Source of the DNA: Palleniella muris
Lineage (GTDB): Bacteria > Bacteroidota > Bacteroidia > Bacteroidales > Bacteroidaceae
Direction of reading: 5' to 3'
Assembly: GCF_004792655.1 (NCBI RefSeq)
Contig: NZ_SRZC01000020.1
Span: 1-64,000, forward strand
Length of the DNA stretch: 64,000 nucleotides
Program-made: the position numbers and the translations under genes
Shown: positions 27,686 to 36,553 of the stretch, piece by piece
How the letters are laid out: every line of letters begins with the position of its first letter
Position numbering within the stretch: the stretch's first letter is position 1
Notes under the pieces: model-generated
What the model saw: only the letters and a program-made list of their open reading frames with translations
Databases searched by the model: none
Told to the model about the DNA's origin: nothing

Positions 27686-27741
27686 TTTTATTGTACGTTT
27701 TTGTCAGAAACGCTGTTTATTTTACAATATGTCGGTCATTG

Positions 27742-28503
27742 TCAATCCGCGATAACCAATTCCTTTATGAGAGATTCGAGTTTCTCCAATTCGAGCATGT
27801 TCGCTGCATCACTCAGCCCGTTGTCAGGGTCAGGATGCACCTCGAAGAAATATCCCGTGGCACCGAATGCCTTTGCGGCCTTTGCCATTGCAGGGACAAA
27901 CCTCCGGTCGCCACCTGTTTTCCATCCACCGGCTCCGGGACGCTGCACGCTGTGTGTACAGTCCATAATCACGCGTGGGACGATGTCAAGCATGTCAGGT
28001 ATGTTTCTGAAATCCACAACAAGGTTGTTGTAGCCGAAACAGTTGCCACGCTCGGTGAGCCACACGTCCTTAGCACCCGCTTCAAGCGCTTTCTCGACAG
28101 GATACCGCATGTCTTGTCCGCTAAGGAATTGCGCTTTCTTGATGTTCACCGTGCGCCCCGTCTTTGCAGCAGCCACCAGCAAGTCAGTCTGCCGGCAAAG
28201 GAAAGCCGGAATCTGGATTATGTCACACACCTCAGCCACGACCTCAGCCTGTTGGCTTTCGTGTATGTCAGTAAGTATTTGAAGACCATACTTGTCCTTG
28301 ATGTCGCCGAGCATCCTCATGCCCTGTTCTATGCCGGGACCTCGGAATGATTTTATGGATGTACGGTTAGCCTTGTCGAAACTTGCCTTGAAGACAATGT
28401 TTGTGGACAAGCGGCTGTTGATTCTCGTGATTTCCTTGGCAATGATGTCAAGAAGTTCTGCCGATTCTATGACACATGGTCCGGCGATGAATATTGGTTT
28501 CAT
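27742..28503 (-). CDS. kdsA: 3-deoxy-8-phosphooctulonate synthase
   Basis: Condenses phosphoenolpyruvate with D-arabinose 5-phosphate to Kdo-8-phosphate in the cytoplasm. Family marks: FIAGPCVIES at the N-terminus, FKASFDKANRTSIKSFRGPG, TDIHESQQAEVVAEVCDIIQ, and ECFEVHPDP-like FFEVHPDPDNGLSD near the end. The reading frame is open 46 codons further upstream, but that stretch is unlike the family and MKPIFIAGPCVIES at 28503 is the normal start (253 residues). Paired with kdsD downstream. Confidence 0.95.
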   Translation of the reverse strand: MKPIFIAGPCVIESAELLDIIAKEITRINSRLSTNIVFKASFDKANRTSIKSFRGPGIEQGMRMLGDIKDKYGLQILTDIHESQQAEVVAEVCDIIQIPAFLCRQTDLLVAAAKTGRTVNIKKAQFLSGQDMRYPVEKALEAGAKDVWLTERGNCFGYNNLVVDFRNIPDMLDIVPRVIMDCTHSVQRPGAGGWKTGGDRRFVPAMAKAAKAFGATGYFFEVHPDPDNGLSDAANMLELEKLESLIKELVIAD

Positions 28504-28671
28504 AATATGTCTGTTGTTTATGAAATGTGCTTTGTTTGCATATCCATGGGCAAAGGTACTGATTTTTTTTGTATTGCGGCCATTGATTGTTGCTTTTTTT
28601 GTTTGCGTATGCTGACATTTTTGTTGTGCAGACGCAATCATTGCCGACAGCGATAATTATCATGTATTTTT

Positions 28672-28702
28672 TTTGGAAAGTCGGATGATTTTTGTATCTT
28701 TG
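28672..28702 (+). promoter_or_regulatory. Consensus promoter upstream of the 2-hydroxyacid dehydrogenase
   Basis: TTTG at 28672-28675, exactly 19 bases, TATCTTTG at 28695-28702. Transcription would start near 28709, leaving a ~213-nt untranslated leader that contains the whole 22-nt repeat array at 28717-28803. Confidence 0.7.
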
Positions 28703-28716
28703 CAGATGTGCAAGGG

Positions 28717-28803
28717 CAAAGGTAACGCTTTACTGTGCCAAAGGTGGCACTTTGCATTGTGAATGCTAACCTTTTGCATGGTCAAAGGTAACCTTTTGAA
28801 ATG
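28717..28803. repeat. 22-nt-period intergenic repeat, locus 2 (four units)
   Basis: Four degenerate units of 21-23 nt: CAAAGGTAACGCTTTACTGTGC (split here as 28717-28738), 28739-28761 with CAAAGGTGGCACTTTGC, 28762-28782 with CTAACCTTTTGC in inverse sense, and 28783-28803 with CAAAGGTAACCTTTTG. The core matches the arrays at 12.26, 46.27 and 60.12 kb. Confidence 0.7.
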
Positions 28804-28921
28804 TTATTTTACCTGTTTTGCATAATGTGTTGTGTATAAGTATGTTGTGCAGTGTCGTTAAATTGAAATGGATGATAACGCTTGTTGTGGATAATCATAA
28901 AATTTCACATTAATATATATT

Positions 28922-29875
28922 ATGAAGATAGTAGTTCTTGACGGATATACAGTCAATCCCGGCGACATCAGCTGGGACGAGATTAGCAATCTCGGAGATT
29001 TCGTTTGCTATGACCGCACCGCTGCCGAGGACGTTGTCGAGCGTTCATTGGATGCGGACATAATCCTTACAAACAAGGTGGTGATAGGCAAAAAGGAGAT
29101 GGACAGTCTGCCGAAGCTGAGATATATCGGTGTGCTGGCTACCGGTTACAATGTCGTGGACTATCGGTATGCCCGTGAGAAAGGCATCACGGTAACCAAT
29201 ATTCCTGCTTACAGCACTGATTCTGTAGCTCAGATGGTCTTTGCCCATCTGCTCAATGTTGTCAACGGTGCAGCCCATTATGCTGACGAAAACCGTCGCG
29301 GGCGCTGGTGCTCCTCACCGGATTTCAGCTATCAGGATGTGCCTCAGCGTGAGTTGGCGCAGATGACTATCGGGATATTCGGTCTTGGAAACATCGGTAG
29401 GAAAGTGGCAGAGATAGCACATGCTTTCGGCATGGATGTCATGGCTGTGACGAGCAAGGAGCAGGATAGGCTGCCTGAGTATGTACGGAAAGTGACATGG
29501 GAAACCATGCTTTCGGGCTGTGATGTCATCTCCCTGCACAGTCCGCTTGCCGATGACACGTTTGAGATGATTAATGCCGGCACCCTCGGGCGTATGCGTA
29601 ATGGCTGCATACTTATGAATATGAGTCGCGGGCCGTTGGTGAATGAGCAGGATGTAGCCAATGCACTTGCCTGCGGCATTCTCGGGGCATATTGTGCCGA
29701 TGTGCTGTCCGTTGAACCTCCAAGTGCGGAAAACCCTCTTCTGAAGGCTCCGCGCTGCTATCTTACCCCGCATATTGCTTGGGCGACAGTGGAGGCAAGA
29801 CAACGTTTGGTACATATATGTGCCCAAAATATTTGTGAATTTGTTAGAAAAACGCCGCAAAATGTGATAAACTGA
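28922..29875 (+). CDS. D-2-hydroxyacid dehydrogenase (glycerate dehydrogenase-like)
   Basis: A 317-residue NAD-dependent dehydrogenase. The nucleotide-binding motif is GIFGLGNIGRKVAEIA, and the catalytic set sits in NMSRGPLVNEQDV (Arg), DVLSVEPPSAENPLL (Glu) and TPHIAWATVEAR (His). The N-terminal MKIVVLDGYTVNPGDISWD is typical of the Bacteroidota glycerate/hydroxypyruvate dehydrogenase group. Substrate is uncertain; hydroxypyruvate/glycerate is the usual assignment. It precedes ilvD by 139 bp, but ilvD has its own promoter. Confidence 0.88.
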   Translation: MKIVVLDGYTVNPGDISWDEISNLGDFVCYDRTAAEDVVERSLDADIILTNKVVIGKKEMDSLPKLRYIGVLATGYNVVDYRYAREKGITVTNIPAYSTDSVAQMVFAHLLNVVNGAAHYADENRRGRWCSSPDFSYQDVPQRELAQMTIGIFGLGNIGRKVAEIAHAFGMDVMAVTSKEQDRLPEYVRKVTWETMLSGCDVISLHSPLADDTFEMINAGTLGRMRNGCILMNMSRGPLVNEQDVANALACGILGAYCADVLSVEPPSAENPLLKAPRCYLTPHIAWATVEARQRLVHICAQNICEFVRKTPQNVIN

Positions 29876-29903
29876 AAGTAAAATACAAATTTCTGCTTAA
29901 AGT

Positions 29904-29935
29904 TTTGGTGGATAACAGATTTTTGACTAACTTTG
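29904..29935 (+). promoter_or_regulatory. Promoter of the ilv operon
   Basis: TTTG at 29904-29907, 20 bases, TAACTTTG at 29928-29935. Transcription from about 29942 excludes the upstream ATG at 29940 as the ilvD start. The ~73-nt leader shows no terminator-antiterminator pair. Confidence 0.7.
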
Positions 29936-30014
29936 CAATATGATTGTGGGAGCATGCCTTTCATGGCGCACTTCCGTCAAGTTTGGTAAAAAGGAAATAA
30001 AGATACAACAGATT

Positions 30015-31817
30015 ATGAAACATAAACTCCGCAGTGCTGTCTGTACAGAGGGACGCCGTATGGCCGGTGCCAGAGCCCTTTGGGTAGCCAATGGTATGAA
30101 GCGTGAGCAGTTTGGCAAACCGATTATAGCCATTGTCAATTCGTTCACACAGTTTGTTCCGGGACATACACATCTACATGAAATCGGTCAGATAGTAAAG
30201 GGTGAGATTGAGAGCATGGGATGCTATGCCGCCGAGTTCAACACCATTGCGGTTGATGACGGCATAGCCATGGGGCATGACGGCATGCTTTATTCGCTGC
30301 CTTCGCGTGATGTCATAGCGGACTCTGTGGAGTATATGGTCAACGCCCATAAGGCGGATGCCATGATTTGCATCTCGAATTGTGACAAGGTCACTCCGGG
30401 TATGCTTATGGCAGCCATGCGCCTTAACATCCCTGCTGTGTTTGTCTCCGGCGGACCTATGGAGGCAGGAAAGTGGAAAGGTGAGAATGCCGACCTTATA
30501 ACGGCTATGGTTAAGGGCGGCGACCCTACGGTCAGTGATGAGGAACTTGCTCAGATAGAGAACTGCGCATGCCCCGGTTGCGGTGCTTGTTCAGGTATGT
30601 TCACAGCCAATTCCATGAATTCTCTTACTGAGGCGATAGGGCTTTCGCTTCCGGGAAACGGCTCAATATTGGCAACTCATGTCAATCGTATACAGTTGTT
30701 CAAGGATGCTGCGCGCCAGATTGTCAAGAATGCTTTGGCATACTATGAGGAGGGGGACGATTCAGTCCTGCCGCGTTCCATTGCCACCCGTCAGGCTTTC
30801 CTTAACGCCATGACGCTTGACATAGCCATGGGGGCATCTACCAACACCGTGCTTCATCTCCTTGCTGTCGCTCAGGAAGGAGAAGTGGAGTTCAGCATGT
30901 CAGACATCGATGCCCTTTCACGCAAAGTTCCTTTCCTTTGCAAACTCGCTCCTAACTGGCAGAAATACAGTATTCAGGAGGAAAATCGTGCCGGTGGTAT
31001 TCTCGGTATCCTCGGTGAGCTTGCCAAGGGTGACCTTCTTGATCTCTCATGCAAGCGTGTCAACGGTGCAACACTCGGCGATGACATCAAGAAATACAGC
31101 ATAACGGGAAGCGAGATTGACCCGGAGGCAGACCGCATCTACCGTTCCGCACCGGGAGGAAAGTTCTCTACAAAAATGGGTTCACAGGATACACGCTGGG
31201 AAACTCTTGATACAGACCGCGTTAACGGTTGCATTCGTGACATAGAGCATGCCTACACAAAGGATGGCGGTATGGCAGTACTCTTCGGAAACATAGCACA
31301 GGACGGCTGTGTGGTGAAGACTGCCGGCGTTGCTCCTGAGCTTTGGCATTTTGAAGGTCCTGCGGTAGTGTTTGATTCTCAGGAAGATGCCTGTGAGGGA
31401 ATCCTTGGCGGAAAGGTGAAGAAGGGCGATTGCGTCGTGATAACTCACGAAGGGCCGAAGGGGGGACCGGGCATGCAGGAGATGCTTTATCCTACTTCCT
31501 ACATCAAGTCGATGCACATGGGCAAGGAGTGTGCGCTGATTACCGACGGCCGTTTCTCCGGTGGAACTTCAGGACTGTCGATAGGGCATATCTCTCCGGA
31601 GGCAGCCAATGGCGGCAATATAGGAAAAATCAAGGACGGCGATATAATTGTAATAGACATACCAACCCGTTCCATAAATGTGAAACTTTCAGATGATGAA
31701 CTTGCAGCCCGTCCGCAACAGCCATTGAAGCGCAATCGCGTTGTGTCAAAAGCTCTCCGTGCTTACGCCCAATCGGTATCTTCGGCAGATAAGGGTGGTG
31801 TAAGGATAATTGACTAA
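30015..31817 (+). CDS. ilvD: Dihydroxy-acid dehydratase
   Basis: Dehydrates 2,3-dihydroxy-isovalerate and -methylvalerate to the 2-oxo acids of valine and isoleucine. Fe-S cysteines are visible in [12 protein letters not shown] and [19 protein letters not shown]; the C-terminal block [19 protein letters not shown] is typical. Start [15 protein letters not shown] at 30015 gives 600 residues; the frame extends to 29940, but the promoter maps there. First gene of ilvD-ilvB-ilvN-thioesterase-ilvC, with ilvB 9 bp downstream. Confidence 0.97.
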   Translation: MKHKLRSAVCTEGRRMAGARALWVANGMKREQFGKPIIAIVNSFTQFVPGHTHLHEIGQIVKGEIESMGCYAAEFNTIAVDDGIAMGHDGMLYSLPSRDVIADSVEYMVNAHKADAMICISNCDKVTPGMLMAAMRLNIPAVFVSGGPMEAGKWKGENADLITAMVKGGDPTVSDEELAQIENCACPGCGACSGMFTANSMNSLTEAIGLSLPGNGSILATHVNRIQLFKDAARQIVKNALAYYEEGDDSVLPRSIATRQAFLNAMTLDIAMGASTNTVLHLLAVAQEGEVEFSMSDIDALSRKVPFLCKLAPNWQKYSIQEENRAGGILGILGELAKGDLLDLSCKRVNGATLGDDIKKYSITGSEIDPEADRIYRSAPGGKFSTKMGSQDTRWETLDTDRVNGCIRDIEHAYTKDGGMAVLFGNIAQDGCVVKTAGVAPELWHFEGPAVVFDSQEDACEGILGGKVKKGDCVVITHEGPKGGPGMQEMLYPTSYIKSMHMGKECALITDGRFSGGTSGLSIGHISPEAANGGNIGKIKDGDIIVIDIPTRSINVKLSDDELAARPQQPLKRNRVVSKALRAYAQSVSSADKGGVRIID

Positions 31818-31826
31818 ATAAGGAAA

Positions 31827-33524
31827 ATGACAGAAAAGATTTCAGGAGCAGAGGCATTGATGCGCTCACTTGAGCATGAGGGTGTGGACACGCTTTTCGG
31901 TTATCCGGGTGGCGCGATTATGCCGACATTTGATGCTTTGTATGACCATAGAGACAGATTGAACCATATTCTTGTCCGTCATGAGCAGGCGGCTGTGCAT
32001 GCGGCACAGGGCTATGCGCGTGTCAGTGGCAAGGTGGGCTGTGCGCTTGTCACATCGGGACCGGGTGCTATGAACACCATAACGGGCATTGCCGATGCGA
32101 TGATAGACTCCACTCCGCTTGTCGTCATCTGCGGTCAGGTGGGTGCGGCAATGCTTGGCACGGATGCTTTTCAGGAGATTGATGTTGTAGGTGTTACACA
32201 GCCGATTTCCAAATGGAACTATCAGATTCGCCGTGCCGAGGATATTCCATGGGCTGTTGCTCGCGCTTTCTACATCGCTCGGAGCGGACGTCCCGGTCCT
32301 GTGGTGCTGGATTTCGCAAAGAATGCCCAGACGGCGATGTTTGAATATGAGCCGCAGCATGTGAATTTCATACGCAGCTACAACCCTAATCCGCTTTCCG
32401 ACGTGTCCACAATCCAAGAGGCGGCACGCATGATTAACGAGAGTGTGAAGCCGTTCATGCTTGTCGGTCAGGGTGTTGAGATAGCCGGAGCGCGTGAGGA
32501 ACTGCTTGCTCTCTGTGAGAAAGCGCAGATTCCTTTCGGACAGACAATGCTTGGACTGTCGGTTGCGCCTACCGACCATCCGCTGAACATGGGCATGCTT
32601 GGCATGCACGGTAACCTTGCGCCGAATGTGATGACCAACCAATGCGACCTGCTGATAGCTGTCGGTATGCGTTTTGATGACCGTGTCACAGGCAATCTGA
32701 AGACATACGCCAAGCAGGCGAAGGTCATACATTTTGAGATAGACCCTTCTGAGGTCAACAAGAATGTGAAAGTCAGCCTTGCTGTGCTTGGCAACTGCAA
32801 GCAGACCCTTGCCGATGTCCTGCCGTATGTTGACGAGGCGAAGCATGATGCATGGATTGACGGATTCAAACCTTATGCCGAGAAAGAATACAATAAAGTG
32901 ATTTCTCCGGCACTTAACCCCACAGAAGGCCCTCTGCTTATGGGCGAGGTTGTGCGCAAGGTCAGTGAATTGTCCAATAATGAGGCTGTTCTTGTGACGG
33001 ATGTCGGGCAGAATCAGATGTTCGGATGCCGCTATTTCAAGTACACCAAGCCTCGCTCTGTAGTCACTTCCGGTGGTGCCGGCACAATGGGATTCGGCAT
33101 TCCGGCGGCAATAGGCGCGACATTCGGTGCTCCTGACCGTACAGTATGCATGTTCTGCGGTGACGGCGGATTCCAGATGACGATACAGGAACTGGGCACA
33201 ATAATGGAGCAGCAGTGCCCTGTCAAAATGATTATCTTGAACAATAACTATCTTGGCAATGTCCGCCAATGGCAGTATATGTTCTTCAATAAGCGGTATT
33301 CGTTCACTCCGATGCTCAATCCTGATTATGAGAAGATTGCAGAAGGCTATGGCATTCCTTGCCGAACCGTCATTGACCGCAAGGACCTTGACGCTGCTGT
33401 TCATGAGATGCTGTCAACAGAGGGGCCATACATACTTCAGTGTGCGGTGAAGGAAGAGGACAATGTTCTGCCAATGACACCTCCGGGCGGAAGTGTCGAT
33501 GAGATGCTTCTGGAGGTGAACTAA
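31827..33524 (+). CDS. ilvB: Acetolactate synthase large subunit
   Basis: ThDP enzyme joining two pyruvates, or pyruvate and 2-oxobutyrate, in branched-chain amino acid synthesis. The activating Glu is in VRHEQAAVHAAQGYAR, the FAD-binding middle domain has MLGMHGNLAPN, and the ThDP motif is GDGGFQMTIQELGTIMEQQ ending MIILNNN. Length 565 is full. It starts 9 bp after ilvD. The 512-codon frame on the opposite strand is a shadow of high-GC third positions. Confidence 0.97.
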   Translation: MTEKISGAEALMRSLEHEGVDTLFGYPGGAIMPTFDALYDHRDRLNHILVRHEQAAVHAAQGYARVSGKVGCALVTSGPGAMNTITGIADAMIDSTPLVVICGQVGAAMLGTDAFQEIDVVGVTQPISKWNYQIRRAEDIPWAVARAFYIARSGRPGPVVLDFAKNAQTAMFEYEPQHVNFIRSYNPNPLSDVSTIQEAARMINESVKPFMLVGQGVEIAGAREELLALCEKAQIPFGQTMLGLSVAPTDHPLNMGMLGMHGNLAPNVMTNQCDLLIAVGMRFDDRVTGNLKTYAKQAKVIHFEIDPSEVNKNVKVSLAVLGNCKQTLADVLPYVDEAKHDAWIDGFKPYAEKEYNKVISPALNPTEGPLLMGEVVRKVSELSNNEAVLVTDVGQNQMFGCRYFKYTKPRSVVTSGGAGTMGFGIPAAIGATFGAPDRTVCMFCGDGGFQMTIQELGTIMEQQCPVKMIILNNNYLGNVRQWQYMFFNKRYSFTPMLNPDYEKIAEGYGIPCRTVIDRKDLDAAVHEMLSTEGPYILQCAVKEEDNVLPMTPPGGSVDEMLLEVN

Positions 33525-33536
33525 CGGATTGTTCCA

Positions 33537-33607
33537 TAAGTAACTGTTGGAAATTAGTTTTAGTATAAACATAACTTAAATATAAAGTAATTTACAATAG
33601 TTACTTA
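33537..33607. repeat. TAAGTAACT element, 71-bp form
   Basis: TAAGTAACTGTTGGAAATTA (33537-33556) and its imperfect inverse TAATTTACAATAGTTACTTA (33588-33607) frame a short A/T-rich centre. Sequence from both ends matches the 178-bp element at 42602-42779 in reverse orientation, minus about 105 bp of its middle. It occupies most of the 119-bp ilvB-ilvN gap. Confidence 0.75.
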
Positions 33608-33643
33608 AAGACAAACATATTGTCATAACAAGAAAACAGAAAA

Positions 33644-34480
33644 ATGGAAACGAATAAGAATGTCGGTGCTGCGGAATGTGGCGATTGCAACACTTGCGGA
33701 AAGTGTGATGAACAGCAGGAGATTACTCCGGAGCTGCGTGGATTCAATGATGCAGTGCGTGCAGCTGCTTCCAAGGATTACAATTCTTATGAGAAGAATC
33801 TTGCCCGTCAGCGCAGGGCAACACTTGAGGTGGATTCTGCCAAAGGGACACAGTATGAGCGCTTTTCACGCAATGCCGTGGTGCGCCCTTCCGTTCCGGG
33901 GCATGAGGGTGCGCTTCTCAACAGCCGTGCCGGACTGACATTGTACACGCTGATAATATATTCCGAGAACTATGCCGGCATACTGAACCAGATAACTGCT
34001 GTCTTCACGCGCCGCCAGGTGAATATAGAGTCTCTCAATGTTTCGTCATCCTCGACTCCCGGTGTGCATAAGTACACAATCACCTGCTATTGCAAGAAGG
34101 AAATGGCAGAGATGCTTGTCAAGCAGATTGAGAAGAAGATTGATGTCCTGCAGGCAAACTGCTTTGTCGATGACGAGATATTCATGGTCGAGACATCGCT
34201 GTTCAAGTTATCTACTCCCATGGTTCTTGCCAATCAGGAAATATCCCGCAGTGTGCGGCACGCCTCTGCACGAATGGTGGAAGTTAACCCTACATATACC
34301 ATTGTGGAAAAGACGGGTGTCACGGAGGAGGTGCTTGGGCTGTTCAAGCAGTTGGATGGTTTTGGCTGTGTCCTCCAGTTCGTGCGCTCAGGACGCATAG
34401 CAATCACACGCTCTTGCATAGAGCGCCTTGACCAGTATCTCACACAACGTGAGGAAGAGCGTGACAACCAAATAGAATAA
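33644..34480 (+). CDS. ilvN: Acetolactate synthase small (regulatory) subunit with N-terminal extension
   Basis: Regulatory partner of IlvB, conferring feedback control by valine. The ACT domain starts near residue 97 (GLTLYTLIIYSENYAGILNQ) and contains NIESLNVSSSSTPGVHKYTI. The second half (about 170-260) is the ALS_ss C-terminal domain. At 278 residues it is ~90 longer than usual. The extra N-terminus begins METNKNVGAAECGDCNTCG and has four Cys in a C-x2-C-x2-C-x2-C spacing (ECGDCNTCGKC: Cys12, 15, 18, 21), then a charged linker. Translation could start later, but no downstream ATG gives an intact ACT domain. Confidence 0.92.
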   Translation: METNKNVGAAECGDCNTCGKCDEQQEITPELRGFNDAVRAAASKDYNSYEKNLARQRRATLEVDSAKGTQYERFSRNAVVRPSVPGHEGALLNSRAGLTLYTLIIYSENYAGILNQITAVFTRRQVNIESLNVSSSSTPGVHKYTITCYCKKEMAEMLVKQIEKKIDVLQANCFVDDEIFMVETSLFKLSTPMVLANQEISRSVRHASARMVEVNPTYTIVEKTGVTEEVLGLFKQLDGFGCVLQFVRSGRIAITRSCIERLDQYLTQREEERDNQIE

Positions 34481-34503
34481 TTAATCCTTGACACAGTAGT
34501 AAT

Positions 34504-35313
34504 ATGCAGACATCCATAGAGGAAAGATTGGAAAAGTGGGGCAGAGTGGGGCGTTACGAGAATGTGGCGGAGCCATTCCACTGTGATGTTGGTCACAGTC
34601 TCTTTATGGGACATCTCGGCAACCATCTGCTCAATGCGGCAGATTTCCACTCCTCCGACAGAGGTTTTGGAATGAAGTTCCTTAACACAGTTAACAAGAC
34701 TTGGGTGCTGTCACGCCTTGTAATCGAGATGACGGACATGCCGAAGCAGTATGAGCATTTCTTTGTCGAGACATGGGTGGAATCGGCGATGCGCTATTTC
34801 ACAAACCGTAATTTCCGCATAGAGTCTCATGACGGTCGCTCCATAGGCTACGGTCGCTCCATTTGGGCCCTCATAGACACTGAGACACGGCAGCCATGCA
34901 ACCTGATGGACATCCGCGACGGTGAAATAGCCTGTTGGGTAGATGCAGACAAAGAATGCCCGATAGCCAAGCCGGGAAGGGTGAAAATGTCCAAGGACGT
35001 ACCTATGGTAGCGGAGATTGCAGCGAAATACAGCGACATAGATGTCAACGGACATGTCAATTCAGTGAAGTACATAGAGCATGTGCTTGACCTCTTCCCA
35101 CTGGACTTCTATCAGGACAAGTTCCTCTCCCGCTTCGAGATAGCCTATGTTGCAGAATCCCATGCCGGCGACACATTGCGCTTCTATAAGGAGCAGATGT
35201 CCGAAAACGAATATGAGGTGCGTATCACCAAAGCCGTATATGATGACGAGAATAATGCTTCAGAGACGGAATGTGTGCGCTCATCAGTGAAATTTATAGA
35301 GAAAAACAAATAA
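34504..35313 (+). CDS. Acyl-ACP thioesterase (FatA/FatB-like)
   Basis: A 269-residue double hot-dog protein of the acyl-ACP thioesterase family (N-terminal part about residues 15-140, C-terminal part 160-265). DIDVNGHVNSVKYIEHVLD carries the conserved D-x-N-x-H-x-N signature. It releases fatty acids from acyl carrier protein. Its place between ilvN and ilvC, 23 and 29 bp from them, is unusual metabolically but seen as a conserved order in Bacteroidales. A plausible link is branched-chain fatty acid supply primed from valine/leucine/isoleucine precursors; that link is inference. Confidence 0.85.
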   Translation: MQTSIEERLEKWGRVGRYENVAEPFHCDVGHSLFMGHLGNHLLNAADFHSSDRGFGMKFLNTVNKTWVLSRLVIEMTDMPKQYEHFFVETWVESAMRYFTNRNFRIESHDGRSIGYGRSIWALIDTETRQPCNLMDIRDGEIACWVDADKECPIAKPGRVKMSKDVPMVAEIAAKYSDIDVNGHVNSVKYIEHVLDLFPLDFYQDKFLSRFEIAYVAESHAGDTLRFYKEQMSENEYEVRITKAVYDDENNASETECVRSSVKFIEKNK

Positions 35314-35342
35314 TCATACATAACAATCAAAATTATCACACT

Positions 35343-36386
35343 ATGGCAAAAATGAATTTTGGTGGCGTTATCGAGGAGGTAATGACACGTGAGGAATTCC
35401 CACTTGAAAAAGCTCGTGAAGTACTTAAGGACGAGAAGATAGCGGTTATCGGTTATGGAGTACAGGGACCGGGACAGGCTTGCAACCTTCGCGACAACGG
35501 TTTCGACGTCATTGTCGGCCAGCGTCAGGGCAAGACCTTCGAGAAGGCCATCGCCGACGGTTGGGTTCCGGGCGAGACACTCTTCTCCATCGAAGAAGCT
35601 GCCGAGAAGGCATCCATCGTCATGTGCCTGCTCTCTGATGCGGCAGTGATGTCCGTATGGCCTACATTGCAGCAGTATCTCACTCCGGGCAAGGCTCTCT
35701 ACTTCTCCCACGGCTTCGCCATAACATGGTCTGACCGCACAGGCTGTGTACCTTCAAAGGACATCGATGTCATCATGGTAGCCCCTAAGGGATCGGGAAC
35801 ATCACTCCGTACAATGTTCCTCGAGGGACGCGGACTTAACTCTTCTTATGCTGTTTACAACGACGCTACAGGTCGTGCTTGGGAGCGCACCATAGCCCTC
35901 GGCATCGGTATCGGCTCAGGCTATCTCTTCGAGACAACATTCCAGCGTGAGGCAACATCCGACCTTACAGGCGAGCGCGGCTCACTGATGGGCGCCATCC
36001 AGGGACTGCTCCTTGCACAGTACGAGGTGCTCCGTGAGAACGGACACACTCCTTCCGAGGCATTCAACGAGACCGTCGAGGAACTGACACAGTCACTCAT
36101 GCCACTCTTTGCCGCCAAGGGAATGGACTGGATGTACGCCAACTGCTCTACAACAGCGCAGCGCGGTGCACTCGACTGGATGGGTCCTTTCCACGACGCA
36201 TGCAAGCCGGTGGTGGAGAAGCTCTACGCTTCCGTCAAGTCAGGCAATGAGGCACAGATCTCCATTGACGCAAACTCAAAGCCTGACTATCGCGTAGGAC
36301 TTGAGAAAGAACTCGCTGCCCTCCGTGAGTCAGAGATGTGGCGCACAGCAGAGGTTGTACGCCAGCTCCGCCCGGAAAACAACTGA
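35343..36386 (+). CDS. ilvC: Ketol-acid reductoisomerase
   Basis: NADPH-dependent alkyl migration and reduction of acetolactate or acetohydroxybutyrate. The dinucleotide motif GYGVQGPGQACNLRDNG differs from the usual bacterial GYGSQGHAHALNL and is nearer to the fungal form (GYGSQGYGQ). The catalytic acids and helix block follow in GERGSLMGAIQGLLLAQYE. The frame is open from 35271, but MAKMNFGGVIEEV at 35343 is the normal start (347 residues). Last gene of the operon, followed by a compound hairpin. Confidence 0.96.
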   Translation: MAKMNFGGVIEEVMTREEFPLEKAREVLKDEKIAVIGYGVQGPGQACNLRDNGFDVIVGQRQGKTFEKAIADGWVPGETLFSIEEAAEKASIVMCLLSDAAVMSVWPTLQQYLTPGKALYFSHGFAITWSDRTGCVPSKDIDVIMVAPKGSGTSLRTMFLEGRGLNSSYAVYNDATGRAWERTIALGIGIGSGYLFETTFQREATSDLTGERGSLMGAIQGLLLAQYEVLRENGHTPSEAFNETVEELTQSLMPLFAAKGMDWMYANCSTTAQRGALDWMGPFHDACKPVVEKLYASVKSGNEAQISIDANSKPDYRVGLEKELAALRESEMWRTAEVVRQLRPENN

Positions 36387-36441
36387 TAATGTGTTTAGCC
36401 ATTTAGCATTAATAGGTGTGTGCGATGGTGGAACAAATGAG

Positions 36442-36490
36442 ATGCGCTCCCTTCCCAAAAGGTTGTCAGAACCTTAGGAAGAGAGCGCAT
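36442..36490 (+). terminator. Compound hairpin after ilvC
   Basis: Nested stems ATGCGCTC/GAGCGCAT, CTTCC/GGAAG and AAGGTT/AACCTT fold into one long hairpin followed by TCGTTTGTCTGTTTT, 56 bp after the ilvC stop. Confidence 0.75.
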
Positions 36491-36553
36491 TCGTTTGTCT
36501 GTTTTAATCATTCCGAAACTTGTGTGGGAATAATGATGTTCCCACGCAATTAT

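Noticed and set aside
29942..30014. Leader-peptide attenuator for the ilv operon
   Set aside because: The ~73-nt leader has no run of Ile/Val/Leu codons and no terminator hairpin.
31866..33404. Open frame of 512 codons opposite ilvB
   Set aside because: Antisense shadow of the acetolactate synthase gene with no recognisable motif.
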